Shown here piece after piece: positions 1-12,104 of a stretch of DNA of 64,000 bases. The DNA comes from Heterobilharzia americana. Taxonomy: Eukaryota > Platyhelminthes > Trematoda > Strigeidida > Schistosomatidae. Both the position numbers and the translations under genes were made by a program. The notes beneath the pieces were generated by a model. That model was not told the DNA's origin. It searched no databases and saw only the letters and a program-made list of their open reading frames with translations. Every line of letters begins with the position of its first letter. The first letter of the stretch is position 1. The DNA is taken from NCBI GenBank assembly GCA_944470555.2, contig OX104130.1, forward strand, positions 64,423,160 through 64,487,159. Reading direction: 5' to 3'.

Positions 1-614
1 AAACTAAACGAATAGTGTTATGATGCAAGGCTTTTAAAAATATACTAACACCTGCTGGAATGAGTTAACAGAAGAGTGGGTAATAGCTCTTTACGAGCTT
101 TTTATACGACATAATACATGAAATATATACTCATCATTTTCTCGTTGAAAATAAAATTAATATCCGCAGATAAATAATAATATTCTGCTGTGGCATACAC
201 AGCGAAATGTTCAGAAGAACCTTGTTTCGATTTTCTAACCGCGCTGGTATTATATCAAGGCTTACTTATGTAATAAATTATAGTAATGCTTATAAATGGT
301 TACCAGCCTGAAGACAATTTAAACTCCTGGTGATAAATGTTTGTAATTAGGAGAAAAATGTAAAGGTTTGGGTGCATGTAGATAGCTGACTGTCTGAAAG
401 ACACATTTTCTGGGGTCAAGCCGTTAATTTACTAAAAGAACATCTGATCAGATTTGAGTATTTCAGAAACTAGAGGTTTTGCAACAAAAGAAGACAAGCA
501 GAAATTGCAAAAAGGAAGAACTTAATTACTGGTGAACAGTTTTAGTCAGGACAAATAGGGCCCTGCATACCAACGGGGAATTACAAGTAACACTGACAAT
601 AACTGGTCAGCATA

Positions 615-800
615 ACACAAGAGATAGCTATCATGCCCCAGTGGACTAGTGGATAACGCTTTGCCGTTTGAAGCCAAGGGTTTGGGGTCAGAGCTTCAGT
701 AGGAATAAAATCACCCACTGGAGTGTAGATACATCCAGCTGGCGAGTCCCAAATAGGACGAAACGCATGTGTTGCATTCCACTGCCAGTCACCAAGACGA
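615..800 (+). mobile_element. Sm-alpha-type SINE with hammerhead relic
   Basis: A tRNA-derived short repeat. It opens with tagctatcatg followed by an A-box-like stretch (ggataacgctttgccg) and a decayed B-box-like stretch near 680-695, then a hammerhead module at 732-780. Helix II (GUCC paired with GGAC) and GAAA at 760-763 are present. The catalytic CUGANGA is written CUGGCGA at 739-745, so the invariant A6 has become G, and the stem I partner has drifted. The order pol III-like promoter then ribozyme is that of the Sm-alpha repeats of Schistosoma. The copy is expected to be inactive as a ribozyme. Orientation is clear; the outer ends are estimates. Confidence 0.72.
732..780 (+). ncRNA. Decayed hammerhead ribozyme (Sm-alpha type)
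   Basis: Stem I 5' strand catccag at 732-738, core CUGGCGA, helix II closed by GUCC and GGAC around a caaata loop, then GAAA. The A6-to-G change in the core and the loss of stem I pairing on the 3' side argue against self-cleavage. Confidence 0.65.
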
Positions 801-922
801 AGACAGCATGTTTATCCAGTTGATTCTATTTCGTAAAAATCATCAAGATAAACGAATGACGAATAATAATGAGAAAACTTCACAAGATGAAGTATTTAAT
901 AACTTTAACATTACTTTCTTTT

Positions 923-1452
923 GGAGGTAGTATTCATCAGTTGGGGAACCACTGAAAATCTGGGAGTACTGGACAGCTGTTTTCTCCTAGTATGGGACTC
1001 CTCGAGAGTACGCACCCAATACCCAGCTAGGGATGGAACCCAAGAACTCCAGGTTTCACGGTCAACACGCTAACCATTCAGCAACTGGGTCAGTTCTCAG
1101 TGGTTCACAATTTCCAACTTCTGTCAATTCATGATATAGCGCAACTACCACCCAGGGTCATCAATAAGCATCCGCTTAACTTCAGAATGGTTGACCTCAC
1201 AGGTCACAGCTTCTCATTAGAGCTTCATGATATCCATCACAAAGCAAGCCACTGATGAGCACTATACAGCAATGCACTTCTGAGATGAATGGTTAACGCG
1301 TTCGCCATGAAACCTTGAAGGTCCTGGGTTCGATCCCTAACCGGGTGGTGGGTGCGTACCGCCGAGGAGTCCCATACCAGGAAGAAACTGCTGTCCAGTG
1401 CTCCCTGATTTTCAATGGTTACCCAGCTGATGTCAGTTCATGATGAATACTG
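923..1452. mobile_element. Fold-back repeat, two tRNA/hammerhead-like arms
   Basis: The left end begins ggaggtagtattcatcag and the right end finishes tgatgaatact, so the termini are inverted copies. The left arm (about 923-1100) is on the minus strand and the right arm (about 1262-1452) on the plus strand. Each arm holds the same series: A-box-like ggttaacgcgttcg, B-box-like gggttcgatccc, then a hammerhead-like block at 963-1010 (-) and 1357-1404 (+). About 150 bp of unrelated sequence separates the arms. This is the longest copy of the family here; others lie at 7149, 8515, 37304, 41594 and 60600. It may be one fold-back element or two SINEs inserted head to head; recurrence of the same arrangement favours the first. 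Confidence 0.6.
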
Positions 1453-1599
1453 TCTCTAAATTAAAAAATCCCCATTCATCTCAAGAATACACTACTTCCT
1501 TTTGTTTTAGTATGTGAACTAAAACCTTTTTTATATCATGTGATTAGTAAATGAGTTGAAGGGGATGAATGAAAAATATTTAGCACTAACTCTTATCAT

Positions 1600-1790
1600 T
1601 CAGTTGAGTGACTTACTCCGTAGTGGAGAACGCTCTAAATTTCGAAAGCTGGCTTCTGAGTTCAAGTTTCAGTGAAGTAACTGAGATGCAGTGGGACCCA
1701 GGTAAGTTCAACCGATGAGTACCAAATGGAGTTAAGCATGCGTCCCTGGTTCCACTGCTAGTCAATGATGAATAAATTGAACAAGGCATG
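1600..1790 (+). mobile_element. Degenerate Sm-alpha-type SINE
   Basis: Recognised by its tail, where a hammerhead-like block at 1706-1752 has CCGAUGA in place of CUGAUGA, a caaat loop and the downstream tccactgcta shared with the copies at 615 and 62020. Upstream, gagttcaag resembles a B box. The GAAA segment is lost (reads guuaa). The ribozyme is dead. Confidence 0.55.
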
Positions 1791-1799
1791 TGTCAACTC

Positions 1800-4700
1800 T
1801 TTTTCCCACTTCATTAATTATTTCGGGATTAGATAGCACTCAGTACATTTAGATCTTACAATGATATACCCTTTCTCGACGACGTGGTTTGAATCGCATC
1901 GCTTACATTTATAATATCAAAGCAGTCGTAATTTATAGGTCAGTGAAAGCTATCGGAAAATAACTTTAAATCAATTTTGTTCACTGATTCCTCATGCTTT
2001 TGTTTATTAATAGATTAATTCACATCATTCAAATGAACTTTATTATGTTCATTATCAAATGGTATGAATGGTTAGAAACACCTTATATCAATTGGAAGCA
2101 TTCATCTTCCTCACCAAGCTCATCTTAACAAATGACTGCGGTCTAGCTTATTTAAAGTCTAAACGTCTTGACAGTTAATATAGAAATTATTCAGCCGGGA
2201 ACGAATGAAACAGAAGTCTGTTATTTACATTATTTCAACGCGACTAAAGGGCTCTGTCGAATGATATGTGTGGTTTCTGCTTACACTTATCAGCCACTAA
2301 TAAATATCATTCGGTTTATAAACTGACTTTTTCAAGTTCACTTTTTATGTCCAGTACATCACTATCTGTTATTGTAAAATATCGGTTTTTTAAATGAACC
2401 ACAGTAGAATCTCATAGCTGGCTACAACTAAGTTTGCTGTACTCATTGTGAGCTAAAAATCTTGCAAATAGTTGTTTCAATAACTCAGACGGACTTACTT
2501 GGATATCACAAGCTTTTTGCTGACTGGCTTCTGAAATCCAAGACTATTACTCGTTGTAACAATGTCTCATCAGCTAGCTTAGTAATCCTATTATCAACTT
2601 GATTGACAGACATCGGTTAAGGCTACAGCCACATTAGTTAACTTTCAGTAGCCAATTGTTATATATTTTCTGCTGAAGCTTATCGATATCTTGTTTGATG
2701 GGCACATTATTATCAGAGACTTGTCAGTGCAACAATACAACGGTATAATGGTACCCAGTTGAAATCCAGTTACGTCAAACAGGAAATAACTACATACATT
2801 TTCGAAAATATTGGTAGTTTTCATGTGCAAAAGTTTAAATAATTAGACAATATTTTAGATCATTCACTTTTGTGGGTTTATAGGTAATTCTGGACCGAAA
2901 ATCAGTCACTATTCCAAATGTATATAAGTTATGAATGAGAAAAGTTGTTAGCAGCGTGATTTGTGACTTGGGTTTCGTTTTGGTTGGGATTTATCAGTTG
3001 GATGTAGTTGTTTTCCGTCAAACTATTGCTCCTGCTGAAAATGTAGACCAGCACTTATTGCATCAAGCTTTGGAACGTTGTCCAACATACTACTGGGTTA
3101 TTTTGGTTGCTGACTGCTATTAGCGGTTACTATGATAACGAAGTTAACAGCAATATTGAAGCAACTGCTGAAGCAGGAGTCACTAGCGATTAACCAATTT
3201 GCATCCAACGAATAAATAAACGTTATAATATCACATTTTGCATACAGTTACGCTTAAATTACCACCAGATGATTCGATTGTTAATCGTATGTATGTCAGT
3301 TTTAGTTTCAAGAAAAAGTGTCTTCTAAACGCTGGTCAGTCGTAGTCAAAAATCCCAAGATTATAAACATTTAAAGATTACCATAATAATTTTAAAGAAA
3401 CCTGAGCAAAGAATATTCTTTTCAATAAATTCTTACTAGTTTCTACGGTTATAAAGTTGAATTTCTCGGCGTAAGAATTCACAAAAATGAGGTGCTCCCT
3501 CGTCAAGACAAACTCACTTCACTATGCGATCTCAAAATGGCTAGTGCAGTAACTCCAACCTTTCCTTTATGAGTTAGCCACTGATAGTGTGAAAGGTATT
3601 GAAATTCTTATAATAAATTCGACAAATTTTTGATGAGTGCTTGTGAAGTAATTCAATTCTAAAACACTTCACCAGTGTTTGTCTATCACTTCATTTTACT
3701 CATGAAGGTGAACTCAGCTATTCGATACTTTTTTTTGAAGTATGAATTACAAGAAGAGATGGCTGCACAAAGAGAGTTATATACAGAAAACCGATGAATG
3801 AGACACAGTTTTCAATATATCTGAGCTTAGTAGCCGCGAAGTATAAACGCAAAATAATCAGACGAAGAGTAATTTGTTCCGAAGAGCATGTAGAGGAAGA
3901 ACTAGTGCATACGTTATATTCTGAGTGAAACTGCATACCATGAGAAAGTCATCTAAGTAAACATAGCCTATAGTATTCGCAAACGGGAACTGATAACAAC
4001 GAACAATAATCTTTAGTTTCTGCTCCTACAGTTGAAGCAAGATACTGAAGCTGGCACCTTGAAAGTTGTTTACTCTAACGAGAAAGACAAAATGTTCTTA
4101 TGTAAAACTCCAAGCTTACAAACTTTCCAATGGAATAGAAGAAAAAAATAAATTAAATTCAGAAAGAAGAAAATCGAAACCTGTAAAATGATGACCACAG
4201 AAGATTGAGTTTTTGCTTTATCCATGAAAGTATCTCTGTGTTTCTGCTGTCAAGATCCAGGCAAAATCTACTCAGAAGCCAATTTACAGGATAATATTTA
4301 CATCGTTGGGATGGATGGCTACCGATAACAAAGGACTAGTCCTTAGATTAAATGGCTTTAAGGGGAATAAGGATGATACGTAAATTTTAACTAAGATCGG
4401 TGACATTGTACTCAATAGTTAACAACGGATATCCTAGAATTGACGCAGTATGAAGTGAACGATGCACAGAGCTAAGGAATTGTAAGTCCTAAAATGGTTC
4501 CTGTCATGCTGATTGTCATCATCATCATCATCATCATGTTATTATCATTAGTAGTTGCAGTATAGTGGTAGTGGTAGTAGTAGTAGTGTGAGAAAGAGTC
4601 TTAATGACCTCAAACACTGGAAAAATGAATTACAACACTATGAATTCAGTAAAATTCCTTTTCAAATCAAACCTCATGAATGAAATGAAAATTGTTAATG

Positions 4701-5415
4701 AGGTTAATCGTCTGCTAATCACATGCAGTTTACTTATCATACACATCATTTCTTTGTATATGAACAGTCAAGTAAACAGATGTATGGATAGGCAGAGACA
4801 TGTCGGCAAAATATTTTATGCAAACTTATATACATACATACAATTATAGTAAAACAGAGTATTTCATTTCCCGATAAATCATTCTCATTTAGTAGCCAAT
4901 ACTACTGTAACTAATAGTGCTACTTACTGTTGAAATTCACTTGATCTACTTATTAGTGGTAATTGATAAATGATAACTGAAGAAATTATATTTTATTAAA
5001 ACTCTGATTTTAAGAAAAATATTTCAGATTTTTATTTTAAAAATTTGCAGCCTCGCTTACTTTACGTTTTCATCTCATTCTGTCTTCGCATAAAATGTCT
5101 CAATTCTGGACTTCTTTCACATTAATAACTTGATCAAGTAATCCAAGCAGTTAAAAAAAAAGTAATGTAACAAATATCAGAACTGATGTATTAATAAGGT
5201 ATTAACTTAAATATGTGATCAGGAAAGTGATTCGCTGTTTATTGTAATATCCTAAATCTGTTTTTATTCTCTGAGAATTTTCTATATATAAATGGTCAAA
5301 CACATCACTGTTTCACCAAAGGGTACTCAAATCGACCACTTAAACTATAGTTATTCAATATAATGCAATGAAGATAAGGTCTCAATAAAAAAGTACAGCT
5401 ATTATGTAAAAGTAG
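1800..5415. other. AT-rich stretch without recognisable gene
   Basis: Short open frames occur (for example 2935-3123 +, 62 codons, slightly GC-richer than its surroundings) but none has splice signals or a product I recognise. A simple trinucleotide tract sits at 4515-4588. Nothing else could be supported. Confidence 0.6.
4515..4588. repeat. Trinucleotide microsatellites (TCA)n and (GTA)n
   Basis: Seven or so TCA units at 4515-4537, then interrupted sequence and an imperfect GTA/GTG run at 4566-4588. Confidence 0.85.
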
Positions 5416-5423
5416 ATATGCCA

Positions 5424-5547
5424 CTGGGTGATAATTGAAGGTGAGATGAAAATCCGGTCTGCAGTAGGATTTAGACTGGTGATAACCAACTGAACTATGA
5501 GATCCGGCTGCTGATCAGATTTTTACTTCACTTCAATCATCACCCAG
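5424..5547 (-). mobile_element. tRNA-like core within terminal inverted repeats
   Basis: The left arm starts ctgggtgataattgaaggtg and the right arm ends with its near complement, caatcatcacccag; about 33 bp pair with few mismatches. Between the arms, read on the minus strand, is a tRNA-gene-like remnant with a ggttatcacc segment. The same plan recurs at 5713 and 19264. It resembles a MITE whose cargo is a tRNA-derived unit. Minus orientation is inferred from the remnant, which is too worn to assign an anticodon. Confidence 0.55.
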
Positions 5548-5712
5548 TATCAGTTCAAGTCTCAGATAGTCAAAATGATAATCAGTATGATACTCCACCT
5601 CTGTAACTCAGTTAGATTTGTAATGGAATGAGAAGTCCTCCTGAGCAGCCAGTATGAGTACGATCAAGTGATAGTAACACCTCGTGAATTTACATTGCAG
5701 TTGATTAGAACT

Positions 5713-5858
5713 CTTGGTGATTGGAGTGAAATAAAAGTTTGGCTGGCAATTGGGTCTCGTAACTCACTTGATAGAGCGCCATGCGGGAAATCCGGTATTC
5801 GTGGGTTCGAGTCCTGCCACAGCCCAGATTGTCACTTCACCTTCAAATATCACCTAGT
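5713..5858 (+). mobile_element. tRNA-like unit flanked by inverted repeats
   Basis: The left arm ggtgattggagtgaaat and right arm cacttcaccttcaaatatcacc are imperfect inverted copies. The core (about 5742-5826) is clearly tRNA-like: A-box-like aactcacttgatagagcg, B box gggttcgagtcc, and outer strands ggctg and cagccc that could form an acceptor-like stem. The D and anticodon regions do not fold into a convincing cloverleaf by eye, so I call it a tRNA-derived SINE-like unit and not a functional tRNA gene. It is the best preserved of three copies. Confidence 0.6.
5742..5827 (+). promoter_or_regulatory. Internal pol III-type promoter (A and B boxes)
   Basis: The A-box-like segment near 5760-5776 and a near-perfect B box, gttcgagtcc, at about 5806-5817 are spaced as in tRNA genes. 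No downstream T-run terminator is evident within the repeat, so transcripts would stop outside it. Confidence 0.5.
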
Positions 5859-7148
5859 ATCAATTATACAAGTCTACTGAATCACGGGTATCTCATGTAG
5901 TCAAACTGACAAAAGTATATTTAACATATATGCTGTTCATTCAACGAAATAACTTGCTACAGTTGACAGGTCTGTTATTCCAAATTTTCATTTCGAATTC
6001 TTGTAAAAATTGATTCTGAACCTTTACTTTTGTCAGAATATTGAATAAAAACGCTTAAACTGTGAAAACCACATGTTGCACTATATTGAAACTGAATATA
6101 CAATGTTTCCCTACATATATTCCTGTATTTCAGATAAGAATAATCTCTTTCTTTTATACTGAAAGTTATAAAATGCAAATTTTCTAGTAAAAGTCTATTT
6201 TTGTGGAAAATATTTATTTAATGTCAATCTGAGTGACATATAAATTTAATACTCTAAAAATTAAATATGAAATATTGCTTACCATATTCACCATTTTGGT
6301 ATTTGTACTTCCTAATTAATCCAAAATTGATCGCTCAGAAATAGGACTCTCATTATGGTCACTCAGGTTGCTTAGTTATTAGGTGAACTTTTTTCTTCGT
6401 AATGACCAAACGACATACTTTTTTTGTATCGTTTTGATAATTTCATCATAACGATTCCATTCTATGGTTTTATATGCATTTCTATCTCATTTACTTAATA
6501 CGTATTGAATCCAGCATATTTAATAGTTGTCCAATTATTTTTAAAAGGATATATGATGATATTTTGTTCATGGACTGAAGATTCCCCATGGGATTGTTTA
6601 TAGAGACACAGAGATATGCTCGTGGTTAAAGCACAAACTATTTGTGCATAATCTGAAGTGGCCATCATTTTTATGGGTTTCACTTTCCAACTCCGTCTAT
6701 TTAGTTTATTGATTTTCTTCGGTTGTATTATGCATGTGCATGCATGTGAAAATTGTCTTTTAAAGTTTACAACTTCACTGCAGGAACTTGTGCTATTGTT
6801 CTATATTAGCTGGTTGTCTTTAAAGTGGAAATAACTAATCATTCAATTCGACACAAGGTTTTAAATAGCGTAAAATGAAGGACTTTGACAAGATCTACTT
6901 TTATGTCAGATTATCAACTCTTCGCATCTGGCTAGTCACTTACATGAAGTGTGAACAAAACAAAAGCCTATCGAAAACTTCTTTTTTAAATTGATGGACT
7001 TGAAATCTACCAAAACTGGTTAGTTAAAAATGACCTTTTATTACTTAGAAAGAGAATATTTATTTTCGAAAAAAGTAGTTGGGCGAAGAGATTTTTGCAG
7101 AGATTCCATTCTTAAAGATGTAAAATTATATTAACATACAATTTTATT

Positions 7149-7556
7149 TAAGGTTGGTATTCATCATAGACTAGCATCAGTTGGAGAGCCATTTAAAACC
7201 TGAGAGCAGTGGTTAGCCTTTTCGTCCTAGCATAGGACTCCCCAGCAGTTCAGATCTGTGACTCTACCAGGGCTAGAACGCAGGACTTTCAGGCATTGTG
7301 ACCAGCAAGTTACCATTGAATCGATGGCTCAGAACCCAATGGTCTACATTTCCTACTTCTGAACCACTGGATTCTGACCCAGTATCCCTACGGTAGCTTG
7401 TTGGCCGCGGGACCTGAAGGTCCTAGAGTTGATACCTTACGGAGTCGTGAGTGGGCACCGCGGAGGAGTCCCATATTACGACGAAACAGCTGTCCAGAGC
7501 TCTCCGGTTTTCAGTGTTTCTCCAACTGGTCTTAGTCCATGATGAATACCAAATTG
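7149..7556. mobile_element. Fold-back repeat, two opposed arms
   Basis: Begins aaggttggtattcatcat and ends gatgaatacc, the inverted termini seen at 923-1452. The minus arm (7149 to about 7330) has a hammerhead-like block at 7204-7250 with GUCC/GGAC helix II and GAAA kept but CUGGGGA in the core. The plus arm (about 7385-7556) has a block at 7456-7504 with CGGAGGA, GAAA, the self-complementary CAGCUG and a GUC step intact. Only about 60 bp separate the arms, so a transcript of the whole unit could form a long hairpin. Confidence 0.6.
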
Positions 7557-8514
7557 AAATCCTGAAAATACGATTTTATTTCCTAAGTGTGTTGAACATA
7601 TTTGACTTTGTGACAAAAAACTTTGTTGTCAAAAAAACACATGAACTCACAAATGTCGGTGACCACCAATCAAATTGTACCAAAAACTAAATAAAGTTTG
7701 GGTGGGAGTTACGTTGATACACAAAAAATTTAAGAAGTAAATTATTACCAGGAAGCATATACAAAGTAGACATGCATACACTTTCTTTCACTGGTTACTT
7801 TTCACCATGTAAAAAGCTTTCTAAGAGGGATTTATTAAAATTATCTGACCACTTATTGCAATACTTATAGATTCCTTCCTATATCTTAGTAGCCAGATAG
7901 AACACTACTTTTGAACCTAATTGAGCAAAGCAAGCGCGAAATAATCAGTAAACGTATTACCACATGAGAAGAATTACTGATATGGACATAATGGAGGTCA
8001 CACATATGGTTGCAGTAAAATAACAAACGACTTCAGAACACTATTCTAAAAGTTAATATTTCGCTAAATGATTCAAAAATCGTTTTCTTTAAAAATATCA
8101 ACGGGTGTAAGACCATCTATAATATCTTCCTCAAAATAGGTGCACACTTACTTTCTTAAAGTTTGACCAGAGTGATATTATATGGGTCGAAACGGGCACC
8201 CATTTTCGACCAAAGAAAGTTATTTCTTCCACCAGATCATCAGCGCTGTAAAAACGTTGAATGTCATTCACAAGTAAATTTAATTCGTAAGTGAAGACTC
8301 ACTGCAAAGTAGTTTCCTATGAAGCATAATACATTGCATTTTGAAGTTCATGGGAACTTCTTTGAGTAGTATGCTTCAAGAGGGATGTCGTGAAGTTCTA
8401 ATGAGAAGCCGTGACCTATGGAGTCAAAAAGTTGGAAGTGAAGTGGATGTTAACTGAAAACCTCGGTGGATATTCGCGCTATATAGAGAACTGACAGAAG
8501 TAGGATCTGTGAAC

Positions 8515-8709
8515 CAGTGAACTCCGACCCAGTAGCTGGTTGGTTAACGCATTCTCTGCGAAACCTGAAGGTCCTGAGTTTGGTTTCTAGTCATAAGGTG
8601 AGTACATACTGTTGATGAATCCCATAGCAAGATAAAACAGCTGTCCGATTCTACTACGTTTTCAATGGTTCTGCAACTGATTTCAGTCCATAGTGAATAC
8701 TTCCTTGAT
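8515..8709 (+). mobile_element. Single-arm copy of the fold-back repeat
   Basis: Carries ggttaacgcattc (A-box-like), a worn B box, then a hammerhead-like block around 8606-8655 with UUGAUGA in the core, CAGCUG and GUC kept, GAAA changed to UAAA, and the family tail ending near gtgaatactt. No opposite arm is visible. Confidence 0.5.
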
Positions 8710-8762
8710 AATACATTATAGTTTGAAGTCTTTTCCCTTCATTTTAATCATATTCTTCGAAG

Positions 8763-8972
8763 ATGGATAAAACATCCATTTGCGAATTTGTCAGAAAAAC
8801 CGAACTTTTCAAAGGAAATAAAAGTAGAAATGAATTCGTAGTGCTTTCCCGTGGAGGCAAGTATTTAAGAAATCCAACGGAAGTGCATCGAGTTAATAAT
8901 ATAAAATATACCGCCTCCTCGCTCTTTCAGGATATAATCAAAGCATTGCACAAACAGTTCAATGCAACATAA
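8763..8972 (+). CDS. Possible host exon or small ORF, product unknown
   Basis: An open frame of 69 codons from ATG to TAA, preceded by a pyrimidine-rich stretch ending ttcttcgaag that could serve as a splice acceptor. A second, stronger acceptor-like signal (gcctcctcgctctttcag) ends near 8930, after which the frame continues for 13 codons to the stop. The product would be basic and hydrophilic, with the segment SRGGKYLRNPTEVHRVNNIK. I do not recognise the family. In AT-rich DNA a frame this long can arise by chance, so the call rests mainly on the acceptor signals. Confidence 0.25.
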   Translation: MDKTSICEFVRKTELFKGNKSRNEFVVLSRGGKYLRNPTEVHRVNNIKYTASSLFQDIIKALHKQFNAT

Positions 8973-8979
8973 AATAAAA

Positions 8980-11900
8980 TCTGAAACCGATTCAATTCCT
9001 ACACTTTATCTGATCACAAATATATTCATATGTTTTTGTTGAATATACATTGAAAAGTATCTCTTACTAGAATGAAATTCTATGACCCGAATTCCCCTGT
9101 TACTTGTTTGCTTGACTGTTAACTTGTCTATTCAACTCTTGTGAATTACATGTTTGTGTGTTTCCTGTTAATTCAGTCTTCTATCAGTCTTAAATTCATC
9201 TGGATTTTTCTTTCATTATTTTGTTACCTTGCGTTGCCTCGATTTACAATTTATGCCAATATTTTTCTTCAAAAAAGAAGCTTTGAGAAGGAAGCAAATA
9301 ATTGACCTTGGGAAAATTGGCAACCGCCTCCATAACCAGTGTGTTGTGTAAAAGTCAGAGGGAAAATTTGAACGAGTGAACATAAATGAATAAGGAAGTA
9401 AATTTTAGAATAAGCCAATATATGTGAAAGAAATACTGTGTATGTAAGCAAATTTGTGATTTATATTAGATGTATAGGTGAATGAATGAGTGTAAAACAT
9501 TGAAATGGTGAGGAGAGCTAAATAACAACTAAATAAAAAGCGAAAGATGGTGGTTGAGTCGAGAGTAAATGAGTGTGTATTTATGACAGAGACAAAGAGG
9601 AAAGGAGATAAAAGGCTCAGAATGAAAACACAAACAGGAAATATCATAAAACCCCCAAAACCAAATCAACGATAAAACTGTAGAAACTCAAACCATCATG
9701 TGTTGTTTGTTTATAGATGAGAAGATATAAGATAACATGGAAAAGAAGCTAATGATAATAGCATTTTCAAAAAATAATCGTTATTAACTGTGTATACATA
9801 TGCATATCTACAAACATATCTGAGTGATTCTGTCTTCTTTAATACTCTTTTTTCAAATATCCTTTCATTTCTTTTCCAATGTACAATGTTCGATGTCTCA
9901 ATGGTAGGCGATAAATGCTTGAAGTTTTAGCACTTAATATAGCTTTATTCGTCTCGTGTGACTGAATAATTCACAGCACAGTAGTGTACAGTAAACTAAA
10001 TACATTATTTTGCAGAGAAGCAGTGTACAAAACAGAAACAACGATTCATGATAATGATTTGACGAAAATCAACATGTGAGCATACTTCCTTTCCCGAGAA
10101 CCATTATAACCGAGCTTGAACGAATGTTTTGAAATATTACGTCTCGAATGCGAAATCTCTGTTAGACCAAATTTCACTTCCATATATGTATAAAAACTAA
10201 GAAATAACAGTGAACCAAACTATGATTCTCTTAGGTAATGGTAAGTGGACTTTAGAATAGACATTAACTTTCAGCTAGAGTAAGTCATCTCATTATTCAT
10301 GTATTCTTCCAATACTTTCGATATTGTTATGTTACAGATTGAACCGCATACATTGAAATAGCCAGTACTTTTTTTTAGCATATTTTACAGATTGAAAGTA
10401 GATGTAAACTCGTTCTCAGTGTAAGCTTATACAAACTCAGCTGCAGATTAGAAAATTAAAATAAAGTGAATTTGGAACTGTCTCCTTTTCAGTCTAAGCA
10501 GCGATGAAGTGATGATGATAGAAATCTTTTTGTTACAACAATACAAAAATAGATTTGATAAAGCCTTTCAACACCATTGTCACTGCCTATAAGAAATTGT
10601 ATGAACAACAGATTAGGAAGAAAACACTCTAAATACTATCGCTGTCACTGAAAAGAACTTAAGACATAAATATCTTGACCAGTACAAAGAAGTTTTGCTG
10701 AAACAAATAGGAAATAGACAAGGTAGATCTGTGGTTTTGGTTCAAGATGTTTCGCATGCTTGGTCATCAGTAAAATGGTAGCTATAATGGCAGCACAAAA
10801 TACAAATGACTTGGAAGATCGCCCTGTCCGCTTTTAAAGTAGCCAATTACATTTTTAATTTCGTGTAAAAGTTTACGTTTTCTAACTAATTATTTGGGGA
10901 TTTGCTGTAATGACCTTTAAACCCACCCCAAAACAGCCACACAGTCCAGTTGCTGGGTTCTGAAAAAAATAGAATCATCAAAACAATGTTGACGACTAGA
11001 CGATCGTTTGATTCAAGTTTTTCTTGTATCAGTTCGGGTGTTATTTGGTCATTAGTGCAGGCCTCATAGTAATAATTATTTGATTAGAAGAACATCGTGA
11101 CTAGTTAGTTGACCAAAAGAGTGAATATTTTGATGAGAAGTAGATAACTTTGAAGCCAATCAACAGAACTTGATTATCAAAGTTGTAAGTTGGAATCCTT
11201 TTGGGTTGATAACCTTTTTTTGGTTTATATCTCCACAGCATCTTGTAAGACATAACTCTAGAGTCTGATACGTGCTTGTATAACAGGCTGTTAGCTATAC
11301 CTAGCACTGAAAGCATATGGTACTGTCTGGTTGACTAGGTTAAATAAGACTATGCAGGCCTGTAACATGCTACTTATAAGTCGTCAGTTAGAGGCTTACA
11401 GTATGAAGACACAAGTGTTTATAAATACCAGAGAGGCGTGGACCACCAATGTTCACTCAGACTCACGTGGCTTTACTCAAATAATATCTGTATGTAATCC
11501 TAAACTATGCATTTTCTCTCAGATTAGGTCAACTAACTACGAAATCTTATTTTAAGATGACCGCATATTTCACCTTTAAGTAATTGAGATATCAAGTAAT
11601 TTTTCGAGATAGGTGAAAATACTCTGCGTGTGACTGTACCCCATCCAAATCTGATATTAATTAGATCCAGTACAGTCATTATCTAATAATGACTCCAAGA
11701 AAAAACTGTACCCAAAAAGGATAATTGAATAGTCTAGAATAAAATAATAGAGTGGTCGTGACAAACAGTCTCCCGTCAAAAATTAAAATCTGCTGTCTGC
11801 AAGTGAGGAAATCATTTCCTCAAAACTACAGGAAACTTAGTGAGTAACAAATACTTATGAGATAAATTTACCCATCTAATTACTACAAAGTAAACAGTTG

Positions 11901-12100
11901 ACTGATTAAAAAGAATATGCTATGGTAAAGGATCACTTACACAAAACTGTATCAAGGCTATACGTAAACAGATCGCCCACCTAATAAGCAGATTACGTAA
12001 AAAAATACCTTTATCTGCTCACACTATACCGCTCGTAACAAAGGTTTGCACAGCACTGGAATAGAAAAATATTTAACGAAAAATACCTTTGCATTTGATA
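8980..12100. other. Non-coding stretch, one MITE-like repeat
   Basis: Apart from the small repeat at 10809-10925 I find no gene-like structure. The 9269-9647 minus frames are low-complexity and have no splice context. Confidence 0.55.
10809..10925. repeat. MITE-like repeat copy (pair with 39890-40035)
   Basis: Shares agccaattacattttt and the flanking gatgacttt...aagatc pattern with the segment at 39890-40035. In the other copy the two ends are inverted repeats; here the termini are more worn. Confidence 0.4.
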
Positions 12101-12104
12101 CTAA

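Noticed and set aside
5742..5827. Functional tRNA gene
   Set aside because: A and B boxes are good but arms and anticodon loop do not form a proper cloverleaf by eye, and the unit sits inside a repeated inverted-terminus element.
8763..8972. Ribosomal protein L28-like fragment
   Set aside because: A faint likeness in the NEFVV...SRGG...NNIKYT region, but the conserved positions do not hold along the length; left as an unknown frame.
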